Counted from the stretch's first letter, positions 38,201-46,398 are shown. The stretch: 64,000 nt of DNA from Halomonas sp. CUBES01 (GCF_020991005.1 NZ_JAJLLW010000009.1:66534-130533), one strand, 5' to 3'. Notes: generated from the sequence alone by a model not told the origin. Translations and numbers: made by a program.

Positions 38201-39244
38201 GGCGTTCGTGTGCATCCCGATGACTGGCGGCTGGAGGCGCTGCCGGATCACCTGATGATGAACATCCGGGTAGTCGACCATGCCGGAGAGACGCTTGGCC
38301 AGGGGCGTTCGTTGCGCGCTCTGGAGGCGCAGTTTGAAGCGGCGGCCAAGGCCGGTGCCCAGGCCCTCGCCGAACAGGTAAGCGAGGCGCCTGCCTTGTC
38401 AGGACTGCCCGAGGCGCCGCTGCCGGATTCCCGTGTTACCACGCAGGCGGGTATTCGCGTTGAAGCCTACCCGGCATTGGTCAGCGAAGCCGAGACGTTC
38501 AAGGTAACGTTGTTCGATCATGCGGCCAAGGCCCAGGCGGCCCATCAGTTGGGGGTGGCCCGTCTGGCAATGCAGCAATGCCCCGCCCAGGTCAAGGCGA
38601 TCAAGGTACTGCCAGGGGTGGAGAAGTGCGCCTTGCTGTTCACCAATGTGGGGAGTAAACAGGCCCTGGTCGATGATCTGTTGGTGGCCGTGTTCACCCA
38701 GGTCGTTGCGCAATTACCGTTGCCGCGCTCGGCGGACGAATTGAGCCAGCGCCTGGCAGCGGTCAAGGGCGACCTGGTGCCCCATGCCGAGCAATTGCTG
38801 GATCACATCGAGGCGGCCCTGAAAGGCCACCTGGCGGTCAGCAAGGTGCTGAAAGGCAAGCTCAACTTCGCGCTGGCGCTGGTGTACAGCGATGTTAAGG
38901 CGCAAATGCAGCGTCTGGTGTACCCGGGCTTTATCGCCCAGGCCGGGGAATGGCTGCCGGAATACCCACGTTACACCGAGGCGGCGCTGATTCGCCTGGA
39001 AAAAGCCGCCCGTGAAAGGGGCCGCGACCAGATGCTGATGCAGGATATCCAGGCGATGGAAGAAAAATTTGATACCCGGCGTGAGAACGAGCGTCGTGGA
39101 CACGTTGAAGACCCGGCGCTGGTCGAGTTTGGCTGGTGGTTGCAGGAGCTTCGCGTATCGTTATTTGCCCAGCAGCTGGGCACGCGCATGCCGGTGTCGG
39201 TCAAGCGACTGGAAAAACGCTGGCAAGAGATAATTAACGTTTAG
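35255..39244 (+). CDS. hrpA: ATP-dependent RNA helicase HrpA
   Basis: HrpA is a large DEAH-box RNA helicase involved in mRNA processing and ribosome quality control. The 1329-residue length matches the family. Walker A GETGSGKTTQLP lies near residue 108, DEAH near 204 (TIIIDEAHERS), SAT in motif III (IIITSATID), and motif VI is QRMGRCGR. The HA2/OB region follows at about 460-650 and the HrpA-specific DUF3418 fills the C-terminal half. Translation appears to start at a TTG; no ATG is suitably placed. A short GC inverted repeat (AGGCGCA/TGCGCCT, 39243-39267) overlaps its stop. Confidence 0.95.
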   Translation: MTNDTPLAPTSDAQRLKALTSALDSVMRRDGQRLERRLSGLSRRLKEGKPIDRGLDELEADMARAQQVLSQRKHQALDWNYPPELPVVERREDILEALRDHQVVVVAGETGSGKTTQLPKMCLELGRGRRGLIGHTQPRRLAARSVATRLAEELTVPLGEQVGYQVRFTDQSNENTLVKLMTDGILLAETQHDPLLLRYDTIIIDEAHERSLNIDFLLGYLKRLLPKRPDLSIIITSATIDVARFAKHFGTAQRPAPVVEVSGRTYPVEVHYRPLVRDGEDEEDRTLQEGILHAVEEIESLERQKGWQHGPRDVLVFLPGEREIRETADTLRRAELRDCEVLPLYARLSNAEQNRVFAPHRGRRIVLATNVAETSLTVPGIRYVIDPGLVRISRYSYRSKIQRLPVEPVSQASANQRMGRCGRIAEGVCIRLYDEDDFLARPAFTDPEIQRTNLASVILSMLALKLGDIEDFPFVDPPDSRFVKDGFRLLFELGAVDERQRLTPLGRKLARLPIDPRLARMVLAGSEQGSLRDVLVVVSALAIQDPRDRPADKRQAADQAHQRWHDPDSDFVALLNLWHGIDNAREALSGNQLRRWCRDHYINYLRVREWHDTFRQLRQLLRDMDIEVPAPKPAQADESEEQARQARRKTSGALHKALLAGLLSNLGTLLENREYLGARNRKFMIHPGSGLAKKTPKWLMAFEMVETSRLFARTVARIDPQWIEPLAAHLVKRSYSEPHWEMKRAQVVAFEQVTLFGLPIVTRRRVHYGPIAPAESRELFIRRGLVEGEFHTKGAFFAHNRALIEEVESLEDRARRRDILVDEDTLFAFYDERLPADIVNGKGFEHWRRQAEQADPELLKFDIETLKARDAGDVTQAQYPDHLTLAGVAYPLSYHFDPDAQDDGVTLTVPAAMLPQLPEYALEWLVPGLLREKCIALMKALPKSIRRQVVPIPDWVDAALETLVPDQRPLTEALGEFIRQRTGVRVHPDDWRLEALPDHLMMNIRVVDHAGETLGQGRSLRALEAQFEAAAKAGAQALAEQVSEAPALSGLPEAPLPDSRVTTQAGIRVEAYPALVSEAETFKVTLFDHAAKAQAAHQLGVARLAMQQCPAQVKAIKVLPGVEKCALLFTNVGSKQALVDDLLVAVFTQVVAQLPLPRSADELSQRLAAVKGDLVPHAEQLLDHIEAALKGHLAVSKVLKGKLNFALALVYSDVKAQMQRLVYPGFIAQAGEWLPEYPRYTEAALIRLEKAARERGRDQMLMQDIQAMEEKFDTRRENERRGHVEDPALVEFGWWLQELRVSLFAQQLGTRMPVSVKRLEKRWQEIINV

Positions 39245-39339
39245 GCGCAGGCTGGAAAAATGCGCCTTAAACGCACACAGTAGGGTTATTGGCGGCGGTT
39301 GGGCGTGAGAGCGCAGGCAGCCGTGACAAGGAGATTTGC

Positions 39340-40461
39340 ATGACAAACGTGGTGATTACCGGCACAGGACTTTATACACCGGAACACGCCATTGATAACG
39401 CGTCACTGGTGGCCGCCTTCAACGCTTGGGTGGATCAGGAAAACGCGCGCAATGCCGACGCCATCGAGCGGGGAGAGCGCAAACCGCTGACCTACTCAAG
39501 CAGTGAGTTCATTGAAAAAGCGTCAGGGATCAAGAGCCGCTATGTGTTGAACGCCGATGGCATTCTCGACCCAACCCGCATGCGTCCCAAGCTGCCGCAG
39601 CGGGCCAACGACGAGCCATCGCTTCAGTGTGGTATGGCGCTGAGCGCCGCGCGTGAAGCATTGGACAATGCCCAGGTCGAGGCCGGCGATATCGAGCTGG
39701 TGATCGTCGCCTGTTCCAACCTGGAGCGTGCCTATCCCGCCGTGGCGGTTGAACTGCAACAGGCCCTCGGCGCGGGTGGCTACGGGTTTGACATGAACGT
39801 GGCCTGCAGCTCGGCCACCTTTGCCATTGAAACGGCCGCCAACGCCATTGCCGCCGGCAGCGTAAAACGTGCCCTGGTGGTCAATCCGGAGATTTGCTCG
39901 GCGCATCTCAACTTCACCGATCGCGATAGTCACTTCATCTTTGGCGATGCATGCACGGCCATCGTGCTTGAGCATGCCGCCTGCGCGACGGCGAGCGAGG
40001 CCTATGAGATCCTGGGCACGCGACTGGCGACGGTCTATTCCAATGCCATTCGCAACAACGCAGGCTTCCTGAACCGGGTGACCGATAGCGACCCGCTGGC
40101 GATGGACAAGCTGTTCGTCCAGGAAGGCCGCCGCGTCTTCCGCGAGGTATGCCCCATGGTCGCCTCGCTGATCGCGCAGCACCTCGCTTCGCTGGAGTTA
40201 CAGGGCAGCGACTTAAAGCGCCTGTGGTTGCACCAGGCAAACCGGCACATGAATGACCTGATTGCCCGCAAGGTGCTGGGCTACGATCCCAGCGAAGTGC
40301 AGGCTCCGATCATTCTTGATCGCTATGCGAATACCAGCTCGGCAGGCTCCATCATTGCGTTTCACTTGCACCGCGAGTCTTTTGAGGCTGGTGATCTGGG
40401 CGTCATTTGTTCGTTCGGCGCGGGGTACAGCGCAGGCAGCGTGGTAGTAAGGCGTCGATGA
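39340..40461 (+). CDS. 3-oxoacyl-ACP synthase III-like (octanoyl shunt type)
   Basis: This is a thiolase-fold FabH-family condensing enzyme of 373 residues. Cys156 (FDMNVACSSATF), the LWLHQANRHMND histidine and RYANTSSAGS asparagine make the FabH Cys-His-Asn triad. The long N-terminal insertion (DQENARNADAIERGE) and overall sequence recall P. aeruginosa PA3286. From memory, PA3286 condenses octanoyl-CoA with malonyl-ACP and shunts beta-oxidation products into fatty-acid synthesis. That substrate is inferred, not shown. I start at the ATG of MTNVVITGTGLYTP, preceded by AAGGAG. Confidence 0.88.
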   Translation: MTNVVITGTGLYTPEHAIDNASLVAAFNAWVDQENARNADAIERGERKPLTYSSSEFIEKASGIKSRYVLNADGILDPTRMRPKLPQRANDEPSLQCGMALSAAREALDNAQVEAGDIELVIVACSNLERAYPAVAVELQQALGAGGYGFDMNVACSSATFAIETAANAIAAGSVKRALVVNPEICSAHLNFTDRDSHFIFGDACTAIVLEHAACATASEAYEILGTRLATVYSNAIRNNAGFLNRVTDSDPLAMDKLFVQEGRRVFREVCPMVASLIAQHLASLELQGSDLKRLWLHQANRHMNDLIARKVLGYDPSEVQAPIILDRYANTSSAGSIIAFHLHRESFEAGDLGVICSFGAGYSAGSVVVRRR

Positions 40462-40503
40462 GCCGCCCCACAGACAGTAAAATGCAAAACAGAGGAATGC
40501 AGT

Positions 40504-41280
40504 ATGCCTAGGATAGGGACATGTCAGTCAACGCTCCGCACCGCCAGTGGACTTCCGCTGATGGCCATGGCGCTGGTGCTTACCGGCTGCGCCAGTAGCG
40601 GCTCACAAACCTCCCAGGCGACCGATCCGGTCGATCCCTGGGAAGGCTTCAATCGCAAGGTGTTCGTCTTCAACGATGTGCTCGATCGTTATGCGTTGAA
40701 GCCGGTTGCCACGGGATACCGCACAGTTACTCCCGACCCGCTGCAGCAGGGGGTGGGCAATTTTTTCAGCAACCTGGGCGAGATCCGTACGACACTCAAT
40801 AGCCTTTTACAGGGCAAGCCAGCCAACGCCGGGCGTTCGACGTCGCGCTTCCTGGTCAATTCGACCATGGGGCTGGGCGGGCTCTTTGATATTGCTTCCC
40901 TGATGCCCGTCGAAGCCGATGAAGAAGACTTTGGCCAAACCCTGGCCACCTGGGGCTGGCAGGATTCCCGCTACCTGGTGCTGCCGCTATTGGGGCCGAG
41001 CACGCTGCGCGACACCTCAGGACTGCCCGCCGACATGTCGACTTACCCGGTGACCTACGTCGAGGACGACGCGGTGCGGGCTGGCCTGACGGCGCTGAAT
41101 ATCGTGGACACGCGGGCGGGCCTGCTTGACCAGGAAGAGCTGATCCAGGGTGATCGCTACCGGTTCATTCGTGATGCCTACCTGCAGCGCCGCCAGTTCC
41201 AAATCAGCGACGGCGAACTGGGCGACGATCCGTTTTCCGCCGATGAATTTGAGTTTGATGATACCGACTTCGCCGACTGA
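40504..41280 (+). CDS. mlaA: Outer-membrane lipid asymmetry lipoprotein MlaA (VacJ)
   Basis: MlaA is the outer-membrane lipoprotein that pulls misplaced phospholipids from the outer leaflet for retrograde transport. A lipoprotein signal ends at the lipobox LTGC near residue 29. The family body follows with DPWEGFNRKVFVFNDVLDRY, RFLVNSTMGLGGLFD and LPLLGPSTLRD. The 258 residues are typical. The other mla genes are not in the window. Eight bases separate it from the phosphatase gene that follows, an arrangement also seen in Pseudomonas from memory (PA2800 region). Confidence 0.93.
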   Translation: MPRIGTCQSTLRTASGLPLMAMALVLTGCASSGSQTSQATDPVDPWEGFNRKVFVFNDVLDRYALKPVATGYRTVTPDPLQQGVGNFFSNLGEIRTTLNSLLQGKPANAGRSTSRFLVNSTMGLGGLFDIASLMPVEADEEDFGQTLATWGWQDSRYLVLPLLGPSTLRDTSGLPADMSTYPVTYVEDDAVRAGLTALNIVDTRAGLLDQEELIQGDRYRFIRDAYLQRRQFQISDGELGDDPFSADEFEFDDTDFAD

Positions 41281-41288
41281 GGCTTGCC

Positions 41289-42479
41289 ATGGCGCCTAAG
41301 CAGCTTATTGCGGTAATCGACGAGTCGGGCAAGGAGCGCGATGCCCTGGCCGAGGCCATTACCTGCGATGGTATGTGGGTCTATGCCGCCGACAATATCG
41401 CACACCTACCGGCGGAAACGGCCTTGATCGTGGCCCATGCGCGGGCGGTGCCCCGTCAGCAGTGGTCGCAGCTGACGCATCAGTTACCTACGCTGGTGGT
41501 CAGCGACTCGCGTCAGGACGCCGACTTGATCAAGGCGGTGGATGTCGGCCTGGTGGATTATATTGTCCACCCGCTGCGTCATGCGGAGCTGCTGCGGCGC
41601 ATGATCCGCAAGGCCATCGAGCTGGCTGAGCTCGAAAAGGCGCGTGCCCGAGATCACGAGCGTTTGGCGGAACTCAATGAGAGCCTGGAAACGCATCTGG
41701 CCTTGCTGCGCATGGATCAGCAAAGCGGCGGGCACATCCAGCGTCGCCTGTTGCCGCCTCGCCCCAAGCTGATCAACGGGGTTCGCTACGATTACTGGTT
41801 TGCCCCCTCGCTTTACCTGTCCGGGGATTTTCTCGATTATCAGCGCTATAACGAACGTTTCAGCGCGTTCTATTTTGCCGATGTATCGGGTCACGGGGCC
41901 TCATCGGCCTTTGTGACCGTGCTGTTGAAGTATCTCTGCAATCGCTGGCTGAGTGAGTGGGACGGCACCCAGCCCGAGCAGCTTCCCCAGCAGTGGCTGA
42001 CGGCGATGAATCGTGAGCTGCAGGGCACCGATATTGGCAAACACGCCACGTTATTTGTTGGCGTTATTGACCATGAAGCGCATACTCTGCACTATTCGCT
42101 CGGTGCACAGCTGCCGATGCCGCTGATCGCGTCGAGGGGCACGCTTACCCGGCTGCCGGGAGAAGGCATGCCGGTGGGTCTATTCCCCGACGTGGACTAC
42201 CCCGCGCTCAGCTGCGAACTGCCGCCCGACTTCAGGCTCTGGCTGTGTTCGGACGGCGTATTGGAGTGCCTGCCGGGTGATTCGCTCGACATGCGGCTCA
42301 GGGAACTTGAGCAACTCGTAAGCGTGAGTGACACGCTTGAACAGCTACGCGATCGGCTGACCCGCAACAATGCTCTGTTAAGCGAACAGCAGGTTGACGA
42401 TGAGGCTAAACCCGACCGCGATGCTCTGCCCGACGACCTGACAATCATGATGGTGAGCGGATTTGGTCATGCTGATTGA
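41289..42479 (+). CDS. SpoIIE-type PP2C phosphatase with degenerate receiver domain
   Basis: This 396-residue regulator has an N-terminal receiver-like domain (1-115), a coiled-coil linker (about 108-145) and a PPM/SpoIIE serine phosphatase domain (150-390). The phosphatase has all metal motifs: GD at 179-180, ADVSGHG 197-203, SDGVLE 321-326 and PDDLT 381-385. The receiver keeps the early acidic pair (IDES) but the phosphoacceptor position holds His50 (ALIVAHAR) and the invariant lysine is His94 (YIVHPLR). It is therefore a pseudo-receiver. The next gene is a STAS protein, its likely substrate, overlapping by 11 bases. Similar pairs act in partner-switching control of sigma factors or motility. 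Confidence 0.85.
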   Translation: MAPKQLIAVIDESGKERDALAEAITCDGMWVYAADNIAHLPAETALIVAHARAVPRQQWSQLTHQLPTLVVSDSRQDADLIKAVDVGLVDYIVHPLRHAELLRRMIRKAIELAELEKARARDHERLAELNESLETHLALLRMDQQSGGHIQRRLLPPRPKLINGVRYDYWFAPSLYLSGDFLDYQRYNERFSAFYFADVSGHGASSAFVTVLLKYLCNRWLSEWDGTQPEQLPQQWLTAMNRELQGTDIGKHATLFVGVIDHEAHTLHYSLGAQLPMPLIASRGTLTRLPGEGMPVGLFPDVDYPALSCELPPDFRLWLCSDGVLECLPGDSLDMRLRELEQLVSVSDTLEQLRDRLTRNNALLSEQQVDDEAKPDRDALPDDLTIMMVSGFGHAD

Positions 42480-42984
42480 AGAAGGCCGCTTGAAAGCGGC
42501 GTTCGACTCCGGTGTTTTCGTATTGAAACTGTGTGGCGACGTGCGCCTGACGCTGTGTGCCACCCTGGATACCCAGGCCCAGCGGCTAGCCGAAACGCCC
42601 GGCCTGCAGGCCGTGATGATCGATCTGCGCGAGGCGACCAACGTCGACTCCACCGCGCTCGGTTTTCTCGCCAAGGTAGCCATGGCCGTGAAAGGTCGCC
42701 TGGAACAGCCGCCCACGATCATCGTGGACAATCAGGACGTGCGCCAGATGCTCGACGTGATGGGCTTTGCGCGTTTCTTTACCCTGATGGAGGCGCCGCT
42801 GAAGGGTAGCGTCGGGTTGAGTCGAGCGCTGGAAGAGCTGCCCGAAGAACCCGCCGATGAAGAAGGTCTGCGCGAGCGCATTCTCGAAGCCCATCGCATA
42901 CTGATGCACATGAACGAGCACAACCGCGAGCAGTTTCAGCCGCTGGTGGAGATGCTCGAGTCTCAAGAGACCACGCATCATTAG
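42469..42984 (+). CDS. STAS-domain anti-sigma factor antagonist
   Basis: This 171-residue protein has an N-terminal STAS domain (about 1-110). Ser61 in NVDSTALGFLAKV sits at the position phosphorylated in SpoIIAA/HsbA-type antagonists. A C-terminal helical extension follows (ERILEAHRILMHMNEHNREQFQPLVEML). It is the probable target of the upstream phosphatase. The anti-sigma kinase partner is not adjacent. The ATG overlaps the phosphatase gene. Confidence 0.88.
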   Translation: MLIEEGRLKAAFDSGVFVLKLCGDVRLTLCATLDTQAQRLAETPGLQAVMIDLREATNVDSTALGFLAKVAMAVKGRLEQPPTIIVDNQDVRQMLDVMGFARFFTLMEAPLKGSVGLSRALEELPEEPADEEGLRERILEAHRILMHMNEHNREQFQPLVEMLESQETTHH

Positions 42985-43145
42985 GGTTCCATCCGGCTAG
43001 TCGTCTTTTTATCTCTCTTGTGGTCATCGGGCTCAGCAACGTGGCTCGCTTGGCAGGCATGGCCGACAACGCGGCGTAAAAGGCATATAATTAGCGGCCT
43101 ATCTTTACGTTGCCGAGGTGAATGTGGTCACCCCCGAGGAGAGAC

Positions 43146-44339
43146 ATGGAACTTAATCCCCGTCGCGTCGCCATCCTGGTGGCGGCCAACACGGCTCTGG
43201 CCCCTTTCGCCATCGATGCCTATCTGCCAGCCATGGCGGCCATCGCCGATACCATTGATGCCAGTATCCATCGTACCGAACTGTCGATCAGCGTGTTCCT
43301 GTTCGGCTTTGCCCTGGGGCAGCTGTGCTTCGGACCGTTATCTGATCGGCTGGGGCGCAAACCCGTGCTGATGGGCGGGCTAATCGTGTTTCTGTGTGCA
43401 AGCTTGATGATTACGCTAGCCGACAGTCTCACCACGCTGCTGGTCTTGCGCTTCATGCAGGCGCTGGGCGGCGGCGCCTGCGTGGTCAATTCGGCGGCCA
43501 TTGTGCGCGACTGTTTCAGCGGTCGCGAAGCGGCGAAAGTGATGTCGACCATGGCCATGATCATGATGCTGGCACCCCTGGTGGCGCCGGCAGTGGGCAG
43601 TTTGCTGCTGTACATCGCGGACTGGTGGCTGATTTTTGTGTTTCTCGCCGCTTATGCCGGCTTTCTGTTGTGGCTGCTCGGCTCGCGCCTGCCTGAAACC
43701 CGGGACATGTCGCTGCCGGCGGCATCGCCGCGCCAGGTGCTGCGCAACTATGCCAGCGTGCTGCGTCATCGCGAAGGCATGGGCTACATCTGTGCCGTCG
43801 CGGCCTCGTTTGCCGGCCTTTTTGCCTTTGTCACGGCGTCGCCGTTTCTTTACCTGGACTACTTTTCGCTGAGCCCGGCGGTCTATCCGTTCGTGTTTGG
43901 CGTCAATGTGGTGATGATCGCTTCCTCCAACCGGGTCAATATTTACCTGTTGCGCAAGCGCACGCCCCAGCAGAATTTACGCTTCGGCCTGGCGGTGCAG
44001 CTGTTGGCAGCCCTGGGCCTGGTGGCGGCGACGGCATTCAACGTCGCCACGCTGGCGGTGGTGGTGCCGTTGGTGATGCTCTTTACCGGTATGATCGGCC
44101 TGATAACCCCCAATGCCATTTCCTCGCTGCTCGACCATTTTGGCCATATCAGCGCCACGGCCACCGCGTTGTTGGGCGGTATCCAGTTCAGCTGTGGTGC
44201 GCTGGCGGGGGCGATGGTGGGCTTGTTTGAAGTCGAACACCTCTGGCCGATGGTGCTGACCATGCTGGGCGCCGCGCTAATGGGCAATATCGGTGTGCGG
44301 CTACTGACGCCGGTGGCGAGGGACGAGCCGTCGGCATGA
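43146..44339 (+). CDS. Bcr/CflA-family MFS drug efflux transporter
   Basis: This is a 397-residue, 12-helix proton-driven exporter of the DHA1 family. GQLCFGPLSDRLGRKPVLMGG is the MFS motif A after the second helix, and ALGGGACVVNSAAIVRD the Bcr-type fourth/fifth-helix motif. Relatives export bicyclomycin, chloramphenicol or sulfonamides, but the substrate here is unknown. The ATG follows GAGGAGAG; it overlaps the next transporter by ATGA. Confidence 0.9.
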   Translation: MELNPRRVAILVAANTALAPFAIDAYLPAMAAIADTIDASIHRTELSISVFLFGFALGQLCFGPLSDRLGRKPVLMGGLIVFLCASLMITLADSLTTLLVLRFMQALGGGACVVNSAAIVRDCFSGREAAKVMSTMAMIMMLAPLVAPAVGSLLLYIADWWLIFVFLAAYAGFLLWLLGSRLPETRDMSLPAASPRQVLRNYASVLRHREGMGYICAVAASFAGLFAFVTASPFLYLDYFSLSPAVYPFVFGVNVVMIASSNRVNIYLLRKRTPQQNLRFGLAVQLLAALGLVAATAFNVATLAVVVPLVMLFTGMIGLITPNAISSLLDHFGHISATATALLGGIQFSCGALAGAMVGLFEVEHLWPMVLTMLGAALMGNIGVRLLTPVARDEPSA

Positions 44340-45070
44340 TGGACGCTGTTGCCGCATGGCTGGACATGCCCCTCAGCACCTGGGTGGGGTGTGCTCTTGT
44401 GTTGGCGCTGGGGGCTTTCGTTCAGCGCGCCACTGGTTTCGGGTTGGCAATCATCGGCGCACCGCTATTGCTGATGATCGAACCGCGCTTGGTGCCCGTG
44501 GTGCTGGTGCTGTTTGGTTTTACGGTCTCGCTGATGATGGTCCGCACCTACTGGCACGAGGTTCGCCTGGGGGCAATGGGCATGGCACTGGTGGGGCGCT
44601 TGCCCGGCAATGCGCTAGGGCTGTGGCTTTTGATCGCTGCGCCCATGGTGGTGCTGGAAAAGTTGATTGCTGCCATTGTGCTGTTTGCGGTGCTCGTGAC
44701 GCTTTGCCGTATACGACTGCCGGTGAATCGACTATCGCTGTTAATCGCCGGGGTGTTCTCGGGAATCTTTGGTACCGTCGCCGCCATCGGCGGGCCGCCG
44801 ATGGTAGTGCTGATGCATGGGTTTGCGCCTGACCGACTAAGGGGCAATCTGGCCGCGTTCTTTATCATTACCTCGATGCTCACCCTCGCGACCCTTGCCC
44901 TGGCGGGGCAGGTGAGGGGGTGGCACATGGGGGTGGCGCTCTCCTTGTTGCCTGCAGTATTGGTGGGCAACCGGTTGGCCGACAGGGTCGCCCATCGTCT
45001 CGATAAGCAATGGCTTCAGGCCGCGTCACTGTCGTTGTGTACGCTGGCAGCCTTGGGGCTTTTGCTTTAA
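44336..45070 (+). CDS. TSUP (TauE/SafE) family membrane transporter
   Basis: This 244-residue protein has about eight membrane helices in two repeats, with the TSUP hallmark GFGLAIIGAPLLL in the first and FGTVAAIGGPPMVVLMHG in the second. Relatives export sulfite, sulfoacetate or other organosulfur anions. It is translationally coupled to the Bcr-like exporter, which is an unusual pairing. The real substrate is unknown. Confidence 0.88.
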   Translation: MMDAVAAWLDMPLSTWVGCALVLALGAFVQRATGFGLAIIGAPLLLMIEPRLVPVVLVLFGFTVSLMMVRTYWHEVRLGAMGMALVGRLPGNALGLWLLIAAPMVVLEKLIAAIVLFAVLVTLCRIRLPVNRLSLLIAGVFSGIFGTVAAIGGPPMVVLMHGFAPDRLRGNLAAFFIITSMLTLATLALAGQVRGWHMGVALSLLPAVLVGNRLADRVAHRLDKQWLQAASLSLCTLAALGLLL

Positions 45071-45129
45071 TGGGGTGAGCGTTATTCGGGCTGTGATAAA
45101 AAACCAAAAAAATAATGTTGTGACATTGC

Positions 45130-45147
45130 TTGTCATGAAGCTGTCAT
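45130..45147 (+). promoter_or_regulatory. Pho box upstream of pstS
   Basis: TTGTCATGAAGCTGTCAT fits the PhoB consensus CTGTCATAWAWCTGTCAY, two 7-base direct repeats separated by 4 bases. A third weaker repeat (TTGTGACATTG) precedes it in 11-base register. TGCAAAGT (45156-45163), eight bases downstream, probably contains the -10. The start codon is 62 bases from the box. Confidence 0.85.
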
Positions 45148-45209
45148 CCAAGCGATGCAAAGTGAGCCTTGCGAAGGCAAGATCCCTAACAGCTTCAGGA
45201 GTAATTCGC

Positions 45210-46220
45210 ATGAACCGTATTCTCAAGACTACCGTGCTCGCGGCTGCTGTGATGAGCGTGGCAGGTGTTGCACAAGCCCGTGACCAAATCCGCATTGTTG
45301 GTTCCAGCACTGTGTATCCGTTTGCCAGCTATGTGACCGAAGAGTTTGGCGCGGTCACCAACTACCCGACCCCGGTCATCGAGTCTACGGGTTCTGGTGG
45401 CGGTATGCGTCTGTTCTGTAACGGAGTTGGTGAGGGTACGCCGGACATCACCAACGCATCGCGCCGCATGAAGCCGTCTGAATTCGAACGTTGCGTAGAC
45501 AACGGCGTGACCGACATCACCGAAGCCAAGATTGGTTCCGACGGTATCGTGCTCGGTCAGTCCAACGAAAATGATGTGTTTGATCTGACGCTTGAACAAA
45601 TCTTCATGGCCGTGGCGGCGCAGGTGCCCCAGGACGGCGAGCTGGTAGACAACCCCTACACCAACTGGAGCGAGATCGATTCCTCGCTGCCGGATCGCGA
45701 GATCTCCATTTACGGACCGCCCACCACCTCGGGTACTCGTGATGCCTTCGAAGAGCTGGTGATGGAAACCGCCTCCGAAGACATGGACGCGTACGGCGAA
45801 GCCTACACCGATATCCGTTCTGACGGTGTTTACATCGACGCCGGTGAGAACGACAACCTGATCGTTCAGCGTCTGCAGGAAGACACCGGTGCTTTGGGTA
45901 TCTTCGGCTACTCCTTCCTCGAAGAAAATACCAACACGCTGAATGCGGCAACGATCAATGGTGTTGAGCCTGAGCCGGAATCTATCAGTGAAGGCGAGTA
46001 CCCGGTCGCTCGTTCGCTGTGGTTCTACGTCAAGAACCAGCACGCTGACGAAGTACCGCCCATGTACGAATACGCGGAAATGTTCATGGAAGAGCAGATG
46101 ATTGGCAGCGACGGCTACCTGCGTGATATCGGCCTGATCGTGCTGCCGGAAGAAGAGCGTGCAGAGTGGCGTCAGAAGGTGGCCGACCGTGCACAGATGG
46201 AACTCTCTGATCTGCAGTAA
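45210..46220 (+). CDS. pstS: Phosphate ABC transporter substrate-binding protein
   Basis: This periplasmic phosphate-binding protein has 336 residues. A signal peptide (about 1-24, ending VAQA-RD) precedes IRIVGSSTVYPFASYVTEEFG, ESTGSGGGMRLFCNG and DITNASRRMKPSEF. These place it in the SphX-like branch (TIGR02136 type) rather than the E. coli PstS branch; in this branch NASR replaces the GASD loop. I start at the ATG giving MNRILKTTVLAAAV, after CAGGAG. Its own terminator and Pho box let it be expressed more strongly than the permease genes. Confidence 0.92.
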   Translation: MNRILKTTVLAAAVMSVAGVAQARDQIRIVGSSTVYPFASYVTEEFGAVTNYPTPVIESTGSGGGMRLFCNGVGEGTPDITNASRRMKPSEFERCVDNGVTDITEAKIGSDGIVLGQSNENDVFDLTLEQIFMAVAAQVPQDGELVDNPYTNWSEIDSSLPDREISIYGPPTTSGTRDAFEELVMETASEDMDAYGEAYTDIRSDGVYIDAGENDNLIVQRLQEDTGALGIFGYSFLEENTNTLNAATINGVEPEPESISEGEYPVARSLWFYVKNQHADEVPPMYEYAEMFMEEQMIGSDGYLRDIGLIVLPEEERAEWRQKVADRAQMELSDLQ

Positions 46221-46252
46221 ATAACAGAGATAACGCCCGATAATAAGGCAAT

Positions 46253-46280
46253 GGCCGACAGCGTAAGCTGTCGGCCTTTT
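46253..46280 (+). terminator. Terminator between pstS and pstC
   Basis: GGCCGACAGC and GCTGTCGGCC form a perfect 10-base-pair stem with a GTAA loop, followed by TTTTGCTTT. It would end most pstS transcripts and separate the binding-protein level from the permease. Confidence 0.92.
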
Positions 46281-46323
46281 GCTTTGCGATTGTCGCTGCA
46301 CTGCCAGCTTGTGGATTGGGCGT

Positions 46324-46341
46324 CTGTCACATTGCTGTAAT
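46324..46341 (+). promoter_or_regulatory. Pho box upstream of pstC
   Basis: CTGTCACATTGCTGTAAT matches the PhoB consensus except at one or two bases. As at pstS, TGCAAAGT (46350-46357) follows after exactly eight bases. pstCAB therefore has its own PhoB-dependent promoter. Confidence 0.8.
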
Positions 46342-46398
46342 GTTTTTGCTGCAAAGTACTCCCCAAACCGATTTCATCAGGAACGCGAGAGAGATTAG

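Noticed and set aside
36719..38281. Long minus-strand open frame of 520 codons
   Set aside because: It lies wholly inside hrpA in antisense and its composition (His, Gln, Gly rich) is that of a shadow frame.
45195..46301. Minus-strand open frame of 368 codons
   Set aside because: It is antisense to pstS and also covers its terminator, which a real gene is unlikely to do.
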